Positions 11,850 to 29,102 of a stretch of DNA of 64,000 nt are shown here, in pieces. The first letter of the stretch is position 1, and each line of letters opens with the position of its first letter. Source of the stretch: Anthoceros angustus (taxonomy: Eukaryota; Streptophyta; Anthocerotopsida; Anthocerotales; Anthocerotaceae); NCBI GenBank assembly GCA_010909165.1, contig VJWM01000223.1, positions 236,366-300,365 of the forward strand, given 5' to 3'. The translations under genes were made by a program, and so were the position numbers. A model generated the notes under the pieces. It had not been told where the DNA came from, searched no databases, and was given only the letters and a program-made list of their open reading frames with translations.

Positions 11850-12622
11850 TCGTCCATTCAGACATCTGTGGCCCCATGAGCACATCCTCTTTCGGCGGTC
11901 ACTTATATTTTCTTACTTTTCTAGATGAATGGAGCCGATATTGCCACATATACTTCCTTAAGCACAAGAATGAAGCCCTTCAGTGCTTCCAGGAGTTTGT
12001 TGCCATGGCAAAACGGCACACTAGACTTCCAGTCAGTACCCTCAGGCAAACAATCTTTGGAGTACATCGACCACTCTTCTCGTGTCTTGCATCTAAGGGC
12101 ATCACCCGGCAGCTCATAGTACCATACACACCAGCACAGAACCCTTTTGCAGAAAGACTAAACAGATCTTTGCTGGAGATATCTCGATCGTTGCTCGAGC
12201 TGGCAGGCCTCACACAAGGATATTGTGCTGAAGCCGTCTCAACAACCAACTATATCAAGAACAGACTGCCGACAAAGGAGCTTCCAAATGTCACACCCTA
12301 TGAGCGTTGGACAGGAGAGAAGCCCCGCATATCTCATCTTCGCATTTTCGACAGCCCAGCATTCGCCCACATTCCAGCTGACCTGCGCAAGAAATGGGAC
12401 GACAAAAGTAAGAAGCTGCTGTTTATTGGTTACTCTGACCAATCTAAGGCCTATCGCCTGATTGATCCATCAACTCGTCAGGTAACCCTATCCCGTAGCG
12501 TTCATTTCCATGAAGCCACCTTGCTTAACATTTATCTACAATCTGTTTCCAACTCCAGGGAAAGGCCACTGAGAACACACAGAACTCGAATAGCTGGAGT
12601 CGCAGCACGGCCAGCAGCTTAG
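11850..12622 (+). pseudogene. Copia integrase fragment, frameshifted
   Basis: Preceded by VVHSDICGPM (first catalytic Asp, about 11850-11880), then FLTFLDEWSRY, FERLNRSLLE-like sequence and YERWTGEKPRISHLRIF. The segment that should carry the second catalytic Asp (D-N-G-G-E-Y) reads QTIFGVHR in this frame, while EYIDH is found in the next frame, so a small deletion has removed it. The C-terminal GKPR-type region (FIGYSDQSKAYRLIDP) is well preserved. Reverse transcriptase should follow and does not. Confidence 0.85.
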
Positions 12623-12919
12623 AGCGCAACACCATCATCACCCTTCGGAAGATGTTGCGTCACTGCTATCTTGAATTGCTCCAAGCTGACCGAGTCGTTC
12701 TCAGACTGTGAAGCTTTTCGCCCGTGTTTCATGAGAGAAGAGCTCTCCTTCAGCTTTATGCGCTTGGGTACTTCAGCTTCTGCCAACTGTGTCACTCTGT
12801 CACCAATGGCATCGATGACGAGCGAAAAAGCCGATCGCCGGCGAATACTCGGCACACGAGCGGGCGTAGGAGATCGAAGCCATCTTCGACATCACTCTCA
12901 GTTGTTGCACCCAGTTTGC

Positions 12920-12931
12920 AGCGAGGGGGAG
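12920..12931 (+). promoter_or_regulatory. Copia polypurine tract
   Basis: gcgagggggag lies directly before the right LTR, the standard site for plus-strand priming. Confidence 0.85.
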
Positions 12932-13166
12932 TGTTATGACCTTGTACACCGACTGCACTGGGAGCGTAGTTTAGGGCACGGTTCACATGTGTAGGTTTTT
13001 AATCACAACTCGAACGTGGTAGATGGCAATTACTGCACTTAACCTCAGCGGTTATTGGACCAGTTAGTTATGATGAGAGCAGTTATAACTGCAATCAGTA
13101 CATGTATAAATATGCCCCTTTCATCAATGAAAATCATCCTTTCCTCAAGACTTGTGCCCCACTTTA
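12932..13166 (+). repeat. Copia right LTR (235 bp)
   Basis: Same length as the left LTR and about 96% identical by hand count. Starts TGTTATGACC, ends CCCACTTTA, and is followed by the CTGAG duplication at 13167-13171. Confidence 0.95.
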
Positions 13167-13171
13167 CTGAG

Positions 13172-15464
13172 AATACGGAAATACGTGTAGCTTTCGTGAA
13201 CTAGTTTGTCACGAGCTCTCTGATGCAACTCATCATAATGTAACCAGGATTCTCCCAAATACATCGAGCTCTCTGATATTCGTGAGCTTCGAAAATGGAA
13301 TCAAGTTCATGAGGTGAGACACTCTGAAAGCCACTTCGTCTATGAATAGTACCTTATTATCGTCCTTTGAGCTCCCACATTATATAAGCACAAGCACATC
13401 AAATGAGGCCAAGCACATCAAATAAGGGCTCCGCGAGAGGTAGGTAGAAAGCCCGAGTCTCCATTCTAAGATAGCCAATCCCGAATATAGCCTAGAAGAA
13501 CTCAAAACGTGCACCAATAGATATCCAGACCGAAAAAGGTAGAAACCATTGGAAAATACAATCTGCCTTAGAAATCTGAAAGGAGCAAAACCGTTCGTAA
13601 CTAATATCCCAGTTGCCACGACTCGAAAATCCTGGAGACTCATACCAAAAGAATCGCTTGCTTCAAAGGAACAATTTGGTGTGCAATTCACATTATAAAT
13701 ACTCCAATCCTTCTTAGACAACTCCGCTTGAAGTGATGAAGAGCCGGTTCCATCTCGACAAGATAGAACCTCAACTCGGGGCCTCGATGGCCCTCTTCAC
13801 ACCCCTGCATATCGTGCTTCACTTACAACTAGGCATAAAATTTTGTAAACTCATGCGGAGTGGTCATCACTAGCAGATGCATCTTTCTCCAGCCCATGGT
13901 AAAAGAACCATGGATCAAAATGTTGTGAGTGGTGCGTTGCACATGACACTGTTGCATATGCTTGCCTGATTATGGCCTTTTATTTTCTTGTCTAGTATTG
14001 GGAAGTCTGAACTCATTATTGAGTTTCAAACCGTCTAACAACAAACCCTAAACCAATTCCAACAAACCTAAAAAAACCACGTGTTTTGCCTACTTCTTGC
14101 TACCAGAGCATAACCAATAAGGTGCTTCAAATGGGATGCACTCTTTTCTTATACGGTTCGAATAACACTCTAACTCATCCTGGACAAAAGAAAGTGCTTT
14201 GTTTATTATTGATGGATACAAAACCGAACATATAGGTACGGACTTTACCCTTTTGAAAGCTCGATGAATAGCAATTCGATATCTAGAACTACACTTCTAC
14301 TTTTCGAATTTGGAGGACTCAACTTTTAGGACCGACACTCCTACGTTTCGCATACAAAGGACTCAATCTCGAGAACTCCATTCGGAATTTCGAATTTGAA
14401 GGAATCCGTTTAGAAAGTTTTTTGATTAAAAAATCAATAACTACTTTTTAGAAAACTAGGTAGTTATTCACTAGGATTCACAAGTTTGGTTCGGCTATGG
14501 GACTGGTCATTCACCTTGACGTGAGGAAAGGCGGTGTGTTGCTGTAGGGTAATGATGGTGTCAACTACGGGATTTCGTAAGCTGCTGTAAATTCGCTCAT
14601 GGTTGGTAGGAGCGCTGTCGAGCAAGGAGGAAGGATGTTGGCCCAATAACATGGACTTTCCATCAATATGCATGTCCTTGGCCCATGAACTAAGGATGTT
14701 GCCCTTTTCCATGCTAGGTTTCCTTAGTCCAGGGTGCGCAGCTGTACGCGGTGGCAGAGCAACACCAGCATCATGGAGGCCCTAGTCTAGGTCATCGCCT
14801 CCTCGATGGGGAACATTTGAGTCTCGCTGCATGCCTGAAGACAGCTCCTCCAATTTGTTGGACATGCATCACGTCTCATCAAGCAAATGATTCAGACCAC
14901 CAACACAAACGTGCTCCGCAGCCAGGTGCAGTGCAGAGAGCCGCGGCTATCAGAAAGGCATTGCAAGAAGCAAAGGAGCGGCGAGGGCTGTGGCAGGAAA
15001 CGAGAGGCGGGCAGAAGGAAGTTCCAGCTCACTGCCGCCAAGCGACGCCACGTGTGGGGCTTCATTCGTGGATCCAAGCGCTTCGAATTCAGAAATGCCG
15101 CGTACCGCGGGTGCCAGTCAGACCAAATTGCGCAATCGCGCAGTTGTTTTGACGAGCGGCGAAAGCGACTAGGTAGATATGCAGAACATGTATGTTTTAA
15201 AAAGGCGTATGGAAATGAAAATGGTGCCACATGGGTCGACCGCTGCGCTGCCATTTTAGTAATAAAGGTCCACAGGTTTAGGCGGAGGATTTTGCAACAG
15301 ACGCGGACACTTTGAGGAGGAAGGCTGGCTGTCTGGCTGGCTGGCGGGCGGGCGGGCTGCTCGGACTCGGACTGCGCTGCGCCACGAGCCAGGGTTTCAG
15401 CGCACCATCGTGGCGCAGTCCCGGGGCCGGAGGAAGGGAGGGGGCGTGATCCGCGTCGGGAAGG
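13172..15464. other. Unclassified region between Copia and the syntaxin gene
   Basis: About 2.3 kb with no recognised gene. A minus-strand frame at 13380-13721 continues open upstream to about 13800, but I know no match and it lacks convincing splice-linked neighbours. 14000-14460 is AT-rich. 14700-15320 is moderately GC-rich with open frames on both strands that look like chance. The last 150 bases (15300-15464) have a short GGCTGGCTGGC/GGCG tract and should be the SYP2 5' UTR and promoter. Confidence 0.35.
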
Positions 15465-17059
15465 ATGAGCTTTCAGGACATTGAGGCTGGTGCGACAATA
15501 CCGAATAGAAGAGACCTGTTCGAGAACAATCGGCAGGATCCTAGCCAGGCTGTTGCAGCCGGTGTTTTCCAAATCAATACTGCGGTTACTACCTTCAAGC
15601 GCCTCGTCAACACTCTCGGCACTCCCAAGGACACCCCCGAACTGCGCGAGAGACTGTGTGTCACGCATCTTAACTCCTGCAATTCATCTAGATGTTGAGC
15701 TTGCAGACCTGTGTTTCGGCGAGCGTTTGTTGCTTCTGCTGGATCGCCACCTTCGTGCCTGGATCTCACCTCCTCCCTGTCTGCTTGCCCCCTGCAGCCA
15801 TCAGACGAGGCAGAAAATTGGCAATTTAGCAAAGGAGACCTCCGCCAGGTTGAAGTCCGCCAGTGAAACCGATCACCTAACTCCAGTCAGTGTAAGTGTT
15901 TTCCATCTCCAGCTATGGCGGCGGCATGCGCCCTCAATTTCGCTGCCTTTGTCCGGGGAAAATTTTGTGCTGCTGGCTGACCACGTCTTGCCAGTAGGGT
16001 TTCCCCGTGGAAAGCGGCCATGGCTTTATGTGTCCTGGCTCCATTCTATGCTGTGCGATTCCCGATCTTGCTGACGCACAGTATTAAATCGTGATGCGCT
16101 TGATTGAAACAGGCAAGCAAAAAGGTTGGAGATGCGAAGCTTGCACGAGATTTTCAATCCGTTCTAAAGGAGTTTCAAAAGGCCCAAAAATTGGCAGCTG
16201 AGCGTGAAACTGCCTATACCCCATTTGTTGCTCAACCGGTACTCCCCTCGAGGTAGGTGCATACTTCATCTATATTTTTTCTGTGTAGCCTGACGACAGT
16301 TGGGGAGCTGACTTGTGTAACTGTTCCCGGCAGCTATACTGCCAGTGAGCTTCAATCAGCTCCGGAAGAGAGCCAGGAGCAACGTGCTCTGCTTGTTGAA
16401 CAAAGAAGGTAGCATTGGAAATGTGTTTAGTGAGCTAGTAGTCCGTAGGGTGCTTCCGGCTCTCAGTTTGATGCTCTGCTTTTTATGGAGTATACAGGCA
16501 AGAGATTGTCCTGCTCGACAACGAGATATTCTACAATGATGCTATCATTGAGGAGCGAAATCAAGGCATTCGGGAAATACAGCAGCAGATAGGACAAGTG
16601 AATGAAATTTTCAAAGACCTAGCTGTGCTAGTGCATGAGCAAGGAGTCCAAATTGGTAATTGCATGTGGATGTGTTCTTCCGGTCATACATTAACCGATG
16701 CCATGTTTCTTACAGTGTCCTGATGGGGTTGCCATTGTGATGTAGATGATATCGACTCAAATATTGAGAGCTCTCATGCGGCCACTGTGCAAGCAAACCA
16801 CCAGCTTATGAAGGCTTCCAAAAGTCAAAGATCAAACTCTTCCCTGGTAAAATCGACATACCCACTTGTTTCCAATTTCCTCTCCTGTATGGCTGACTTG
16901 TGTGGCCTTGTTCGTGATTTGACCTTCGGTAGATGGCTTTATCGGTAGTCTGTCAGACATGCTAATGCCCCGCTCCTGCGATGTCTTTTGCAGACCTGCT
17001 TGCTGCTCGTGATTTTTGGTGTGGCACTGCTCATTGTCGTCATCGTCATGGCGGCTTGA
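15465..17059 (+). CDS. SYP2: Qa-SNARE syntaxin of the SYP2 (VAM3/PEP12-like) group, 7 exons, 274 aa
   Basis: Membrane-anchored SNARE that drives fusion at the prevacuolar compartment and vacuole with VTI1, SYP5 and VAMP7-type partners (family knowledge). Exons: 15465-15655, 15798-15891, 16113-16252, 16334-16408, 16498-16655, 16746-16846, 16994-17059; all GT-AG, sum 825 nt. The N-terminus MSFQDIEAG and the Habc segment [20 protein letters not shown] are near-identical to SYP2 proteins. The SNARE motif covers about residues 169-240 with the zero-layer Gln at 215 (HEQGVQID). The C-terminal hydrophobic anchor is encoded alone in the last exon ([19 protein letters not shown]). Length equals the family (about 270). 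No defects. It converges with ECA3. Confidence 0.96.
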
Positions 17060-17660
17060 GCACTGTTATAAATGAAGTACCTACATATCTACTCAATATC
17101 TTCAATTCTTACAGCTCTTCCAACACAATAAAGATCTAAAGATAGTTATTCTTAAGCCAGGCTTTTAAGTAGGTGCGTGTGTTTTGTACATTAGAGTGGA
17201 ACATTGGAAGCTCTGGCAATTGTCCTGCCTTGTATATCAGCATAATTGTCCCCAAATGAAATCGTCATCTGAGACTGAAGCACATGACGAGTACTCAGAC
17301 AGTCCTCCTACTGATACACGCAAAAATTCCACTGGCAGATTTTCCGTGTGCGTGAGGGCTTCGCTAACTATTGGCAAGCACCATGGTATTATATGTATCA
17401 AATTTTATTTTTATCCCTTTCGATTCATCACAATGTGCAATGCCCACTTTGACATGCAATGGCCTTCCACTCGTGAACATGGCATCGCTATTTCTCTTCG
17501 TACCAAGTATAATAATTAACTGACACTCTGCATGCGCTTCTGTTATTTGGCTGCAAGCTGCTTGTGACTTGGGCGCCCTCTACGGCTCTGGATTGCGCAA
17601 GCCAGTCACTGAAGTTGCTGGCCCTTACTACAAAATTGAGTTGGCTCCTTCGATGCCAAG
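17060..17660. other. Convergent 3' region of SYP2 and ECA3
   Basis: 600 bases between two stop codons on opposite strands. An AATAAA at 17127-17132, 68 bases after the SYP2 stop, is a plausible plus-strand poly(A) signal. An open frame at 17184-17519 starts and ends without family resemblance and is probably chance. Confidence 0.6.
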
Positions 17661-24796
<7,136 letters not shown>

Positions 24797-25854
24797 GGCA
24801 GGCGGGCGCTGCAGAGGCGTGCGGCGGGACAAGTCTGGCCCCAGCCCGTGCGTGGCATCCGACGCCGGTGCCTGGGCAGGCGGCTGGGCTGCCCAACGTG
24901 CTTCAAGGCCAGCAGCAGCAGCAAGTTGAGTGTGAGGGGAACGTTGGCGTATGTGCGCGTGCGCGTGTCTGTGTGTGTGTGTGTGTGTTTACAGGGAAGA
25001 TAGTCTAATAGCGGTGAAATTTTTGTCTTTGTCGATTCTGCGCGCATCGGAGCGCTGTGCGGTTAGAGGGCCCGCCTGGAGCTGCAGATGCGGCAGCAGA
25101 AGAGGTCGCGGAATTTGTCTCGCGCACGAGGCGCCGTGTGGATAGGCAGGTCCTCGAGGCGAGGGGGAATGTCGAGACGTCTCATCGGCTTCTCGACTCG
25201 AGTCGCGTCTCGTGAATGAGTCGCGATTCGAGTGTGTCACAGCCTAGAGTAGCAGTCCGGAGCATTTAGGGTTGAAAGGAAGGGGCCCAGTTCCAAGCGG
25301 CGGCAAGGGCAAGGGCTTGAAAAGGCCCCCGTCCCTTAAAGAAAACCCACCCTGCCCTTACCTACTCTTCCCTGCCCTTACCGATACTTTTTTCCCCTAG
25401 GCCTCCAGTTCCACCAAGGGCAGCGCTTGCTCCATTCTGGTCCCCTCTCTCTGCCTGCTCGCGCTGGTCTGCCTGCAGCGTCTTCTTAGCCATTGTGTTC
25501 TGTGCTGTGTGCGTTGTTCCTGCTCTGCGCTCGCTCGCTCGCGCTGGTGGCTGGGGTTGCGTGCGTGCGCGTGCTGTCGGGCGAGGGTTTGTGGGGAAAT
25601 CGTGAGGCTGCGTTCGTGCTTGTGCGCCGCCTGCTGCTGCCTCTGAAAGCAATCCAGGTGAATGGGGCGAGTGCAACCGGCGGCGGCGTCGGCGGCTGGA
25701 GCAGCGGTAGCAGCGGCGGCAAGAGCAGCAGCGGCAGCAGGAGCTCCCACAGCATGCGGCAGGAGTGCGCTCGCGGGGCCTCATGAGTTGAGCGACGCCC
25801 GGGCGTGTGCCAGTCCCTACAGCAGCCTCACCTGTGCTGGCGCTGCAGCCAGCC
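24797..25854. promoter_or_regulatory. Shared upstream region of ECA3 (minus) and the RGG gene (plus)
   Basis: 1058 bases separate the two start codons of head-to-head genes, so it must hold both 5' UTRs and promoters. It contains a GT repeat (about 24955-24990), a CG-rich part with TCTCGACTCGAG-like stretches near 25190-25240, and a GC-rich leader before the RGG ATG with many GCGGCGGC triplets (25670-25750). No clear TATA box at either side. Long open frames here on both strands are by-products of the triplet tracts. Confidence 0.6.
24955..24990. repeat. GT dinucleotide microsatellite
   Basis: A gtgtgtgtgtgtgtgtgt run with adjoining gcgcgtgcgcgtgtct, just upstream of ECA3. Confidence 0.9.
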
Positions 25855-27889
25855 ATGTCGACGCAAAACTTCTTCGCGTTGCTTGGGGACGACGAGAATG
25901 AGGATCCCATCGCCGCTATCGAGAGGGCCTCCTCTCCAGCCGTTGCCGCCACCTCCGCCGCGGCATCAAAGAAGCAGCAGCAGCAGACCACGGCCGCTGC
26001 CAAGCTGCCGTCCAAGCCCTTGCCGCCAGCTGAAGCCGGTGAGCTGCAAACCTAGAACGCGCTTTCCGCATCTCCTCCCTTCGGCTTTTTTTTTTTGTGT
26101 GTTTTCGGCTGCCTAGTTGACAATTGCTTGCCGGCGTGAGGTAATGCAGTGAAAGACGGGCGCGGCTACGAGAACAGCAACAACACCAACAACTACAACA
26201 CGCGAGGAGGCAGAGGCGGCCGTGGAGCGCGGGGTGGCGCCCGCGGAGGTTACGCGGATCGCGAGGGAGGAGGATTCCGTGACCGGGACTCGGGGTTTTC
26301 TCGGGAATTTGTGCCGCGGGATCGCCCCAATTACGGCGGCGAGCGCAACAGCAATTTCACTCGCAACGGCGGGGAGCCGACCGAGGGCGGGTACCAGGGC
26401 GGCCGCGGCGGCAGTGGCAGCGGATACTATGGTGGAGGAGACAGGGCACCGCGGGGTGAGGATGGTGAAGTCCGGTCCTACGATGGCAGCCGTGGCAGGG
26501 GCCGTGGCCGTGGCAGGGACCGTGGGTTTGGCGGGGTGGACGGCGAGGAGCGCCCTCGTAGGCGCGAGTTTGACAGGCACAGTGGATCCGGCCGCGGGTA
26601 AGCCTCCTTTGCTTCTTGATGTCTCATTCTTTAGTCTCCCCGTTCACAGATACCTCTTTTTTCCTTCATCGTATTGTCCGCTCCCAAGGCAGAGCGAGCT
26701 TGAGCTGTTGTTTAGTCTGTGTGCCTTGTCCTATCCTGTCCAACTGGCACTGGCACCTCCAAGTGAAGCAGCAGAGGTTAGGCAGCGTGCCGTGCTGATA
26801 GTCTAATGTAATGTGTCAGTACTGAGCTGAAGCGTGATGGTGCCGGTCGCGGCAATTGGGGCACTGATGGGGATCAAGTTAGCGTTTTTACGTAAGTGCA
26901 ACGCATCCACATGAGTCAAGAGCATCATCACTCCGCCACTTGTCTATCTGCTCTGCCAAGGCCACACCTTCGTCCTTCTTCACTCGGATGTTTTTCTGGT
27001 CCTGTTCCTGCCGTCAGCTTGACCTTTTGTTGGCGTGTGGCAGGGAGCCGATTGAGCCTGTGAAGGATGAGAAGTCCCCTCCTGAGCTGGAGGATAAGAA
27101 GGTGGAGACCGATTTTGCGCCGGAGTCTGCTGTTGCTGTTGTTGTTGAAGATGGCGAGGAGAAGAAGGAGGAGGAAGAGGATAATGTAATGCCGAGCGTC
27201 CGTCCTTTATGCTGTTGCTTGTGTGCTCTTGAGGATAAATTCTTTTGTGTTGATTTTTGGCTTGGGTCTCATGCCAGGAAATGACCCTGGATGAGTACGA
27301 GAAGATTTTGGAGGAGAAGAAGAAAGCCCTCGGTGTCAACAAAGCCGAGGAGAGGAAGGTGAAGGTGGACAAGGATTTTGAGTCGATGCTGCTCGTTGAG
27401 AAAAAGAACGATGAGGATTTCTTCATCAAATTGGTATAGTACTATGCAGAGCCGTGTCCATATTTGTCCCTACTCTTGTGGGTTTGTGGGGATTCTAACG
27501 GAACCGACTTGGCGGCCGCCAGGGTTCGGACAAGGACAAGGGCAAGAAGAAGGAAGCGGGTGAAAAGGAGGAGAAGGCAAAGAAGGTAGACCCCCTAAAG
27601 TCCAAAATAACCAGATTGCAGTGGTGGGGCTTTCGGTTGTGGGTATAGACCTGACAATCCTGTTGCTTTTTTTGGTTGGAAGGCGGTGAGCATCAACGAA
27701 TTCCTGAAGCCCGCCGATGGAGAGCGGTACTATGGAGCTGGGGGCCGTGGACGCGGTCGTGGACGCGGTCGCGGGGAGGATCGTGGAGGGTTTCGGGGTG
27801 GTTTTGCAGGGAGTTTCAACAACGCTCGGCGGGGATCTGCTCCTCGCATTGAGGACCCTGCGCAGTTTCCCACCTTGGGGGCCAAGTGA
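25855..27889 (+). CDS. RGGA: RGG-box mRNA-binding protein, HABP4/SERBP1 family, 7 exons, 423 aa
   Basis: Cytoplasmic RNA- and ribosome-associated protein of the Stm1/SERBP1 type; Arabidopsis RGGA relatives bind mRNA and act in salt and drought tolerance (family knowledge). Exons: 25855-26038, 26150-26597, 26820-26891, 27044-27185, 27278-27433, 27523-27585, 27683-27889; sum 1272 nt, all GT-AG. The N-terminus MSTQNFFALLGDDENEDP is the Stm1-like motif. An Arg/Gly-rich block follows (about residues 65-210), then GAGRGNWGTDGD, an acidic stretch, the HABP4 core MTLDEYEKILEEKKKAL and SINEFLKPADGERYY, a second RG repeat, and the typical C-terminal PAQFPTLGAK. I used ATG 25855; an earlier in-frame non-ATG start is unnecessary. 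Which of the RGGA/B/C paralogues it matches cannot be settled here. Confidence 0.93.
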
Positions 27890-29086
27890 AGGTGATGTGG
27901 GTGAGGGACAGGTTTAGTGTGTTAGGATGAGGGTGCCTGTTTGTAGGTTTGTAGGTTTTAGGTTAGTGGAAAAGTAAGTCTTCGGGCATGGGTTCCGCTA
28001 GGAGATGGTTTGCAAGCAATGAAGGGCAGGGCAGGGGGCAGGGAGGCGCCGAGGGGTGGTGGTGGGACTTCCATTCCTTTCCTGACCTCCTTTCCTGACC
28101 TCCTTTCCCCCTGGCAGCAGCGGAGGAAGCGGTAATGTAGGGCCCGAGGATGACAGCGGGTTTGTCGGGAGTTGTGGGGCGGGGGGGGAAGCGGCATTTT
28201 CGGAACGATGTAGGAGAAGGGCCCCGTGGTCTTCCCTGTTGAATATTTTTGCTCGAGACTGGTAGGGCAGAGTTGATGATGAGAAGTGGTCCCTGTGTGT
28301 TGAGGGGCGACGGGGGAAACCTTTAATGCGGCCTCCTGTTCCTGTTGGATTCTGTAATGCGCAAGCTTTGTTTTCTTTTGGTTACCAATCTCTCTCTTGT
28401 CCCTGTGGATGTAGTGACCACGGACACGTAGCAGCAGCAGCCAGCAGTAGGAAGCTTGGCCAGAGAGATGAGTGAAGCAGGGAGTTTTCGGGAGAAAAAT
28501 GTACGTACGTTCACACAGACATACAGTACGTAGTTTAGGTTGGAGAAAATTGGTGGTGGCGGGCGGTGCCTTGTTCTCACACCACTCCCACTGCGTGTGT
28601 GTGTTGCCTCGTCGCCTTGACCGGTGCGTGCGCGCGCTGACGCGCTGCGAAAGGTCGCTACCCGCGCAGCGCACCCGCGTAGCATGTAGGTGTGGTGAGC
28701 CCCGACGCCTGGACCCCTCCCCTCCCCTTCTTTGTAGAGCGTAGGCCTCATGGGCTCCGGTCCTGTTGCTTGACCGCTTACCGTTCTCGGTTCCGCCCGC
28801 CTTCCTGCCTCCACCAGCTGCAGCTCCACGCCCTTCCCTTTCTTATGAAGAAGCGGATTCAGGAATCGAGGGAGTCGCAGCAGCAGCGCCGGACGCAGCA
28901 GCAGAGCTTGAGACGCTTGAGACGCGCACGGAGGAGGAGGAGGAGGAGGAGGAGGAGGAGGAGAAGGAGGAGGAGGAGGAGGAGGAGGAGGAGGAGCAGG
29001 AGGAGCAGGAGGAGGAGGAGCAGCAGGAGAGGAGCAGCAGCCCCAGCGCCCGCGCCCGCGCCCGCGCCCGGCTGGGCCTCGCCCGG
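27890..29086. other. RGG 3' region and EDR4-like 5' region
   Basis: About 1.2 kb. The first part (to roughly 28400) should be the RGG 3' UTR. From 28690 onward lies the leader of the EDR4-like gene, with an upstream ATG and a GGA tract described separately. The long minus-strand open frames over 28320-30500 are shadows of G-rich codons. Confidence 0.55.
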
Positions 29087-29102
29087 ATGCCCAGAATTGT
29101 GA
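28845..29102 (+). other. Upstream ORF overlapping the EDR4-like start codon
   Basis: ATG 28845 opens an 85-codon frame (MKKRIQESRESQQQ, then a long Arg run, then an Ala-Pro stretch) that ends at 29102, 16 bases past the EDR4-like ATG and in another frame. If the leader is transcribed from upstream of 28845, ribosomes would meet this start first. Composition comes from the GGA repeat, so it could be chance. Confidence 0.45.
28929..29035 (+). repeat. GGA/GAG triplet tract in the EDR4-like leader
   Basis: About thirty GGA/GAG triplets with a few AAG and CAG interruptions, ending about 50 bases before the EDR4-like ATG. It is purine-only on the coding strand over most of its length. Confidence 0.92.

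Larger units (their letters stand above)
9541..13166 (+). mobile_element. Ty1/Copia LTR retrotransposon, 3626 bp, lacking reverse transcriptase
   Basis: Bounded by two 235-base LTRs and a CTGAG target duplication. In order it holds a primer binding site, a UBN2-type Gag, a protease motif (DSGATTH near 11287), an integrase core and a polypurine tract. The internal part is only 3156 bases; after the integrase C-terminal region (about 12540) there are only about 400 bases to the right LTR, with no reverse transcriptase or RNase H. The integrase frame also has a shift. It is therefore a defective, non-autonomous copy that could move only if served by proteins from an intact relative. The LTRs differ at about 10 of 235 positions by my count, so the insertion is neither brand new nor ancient. 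Confidence 0.93.

Noticed and set aside
13380-13800. Minus-strand frame that might continue across the Copia element to 9311-8665 as a disrupted gene
   Set aside because: Neither side matches a known family and no reading frame can be shown to continue across the insertion; left as unclassified.
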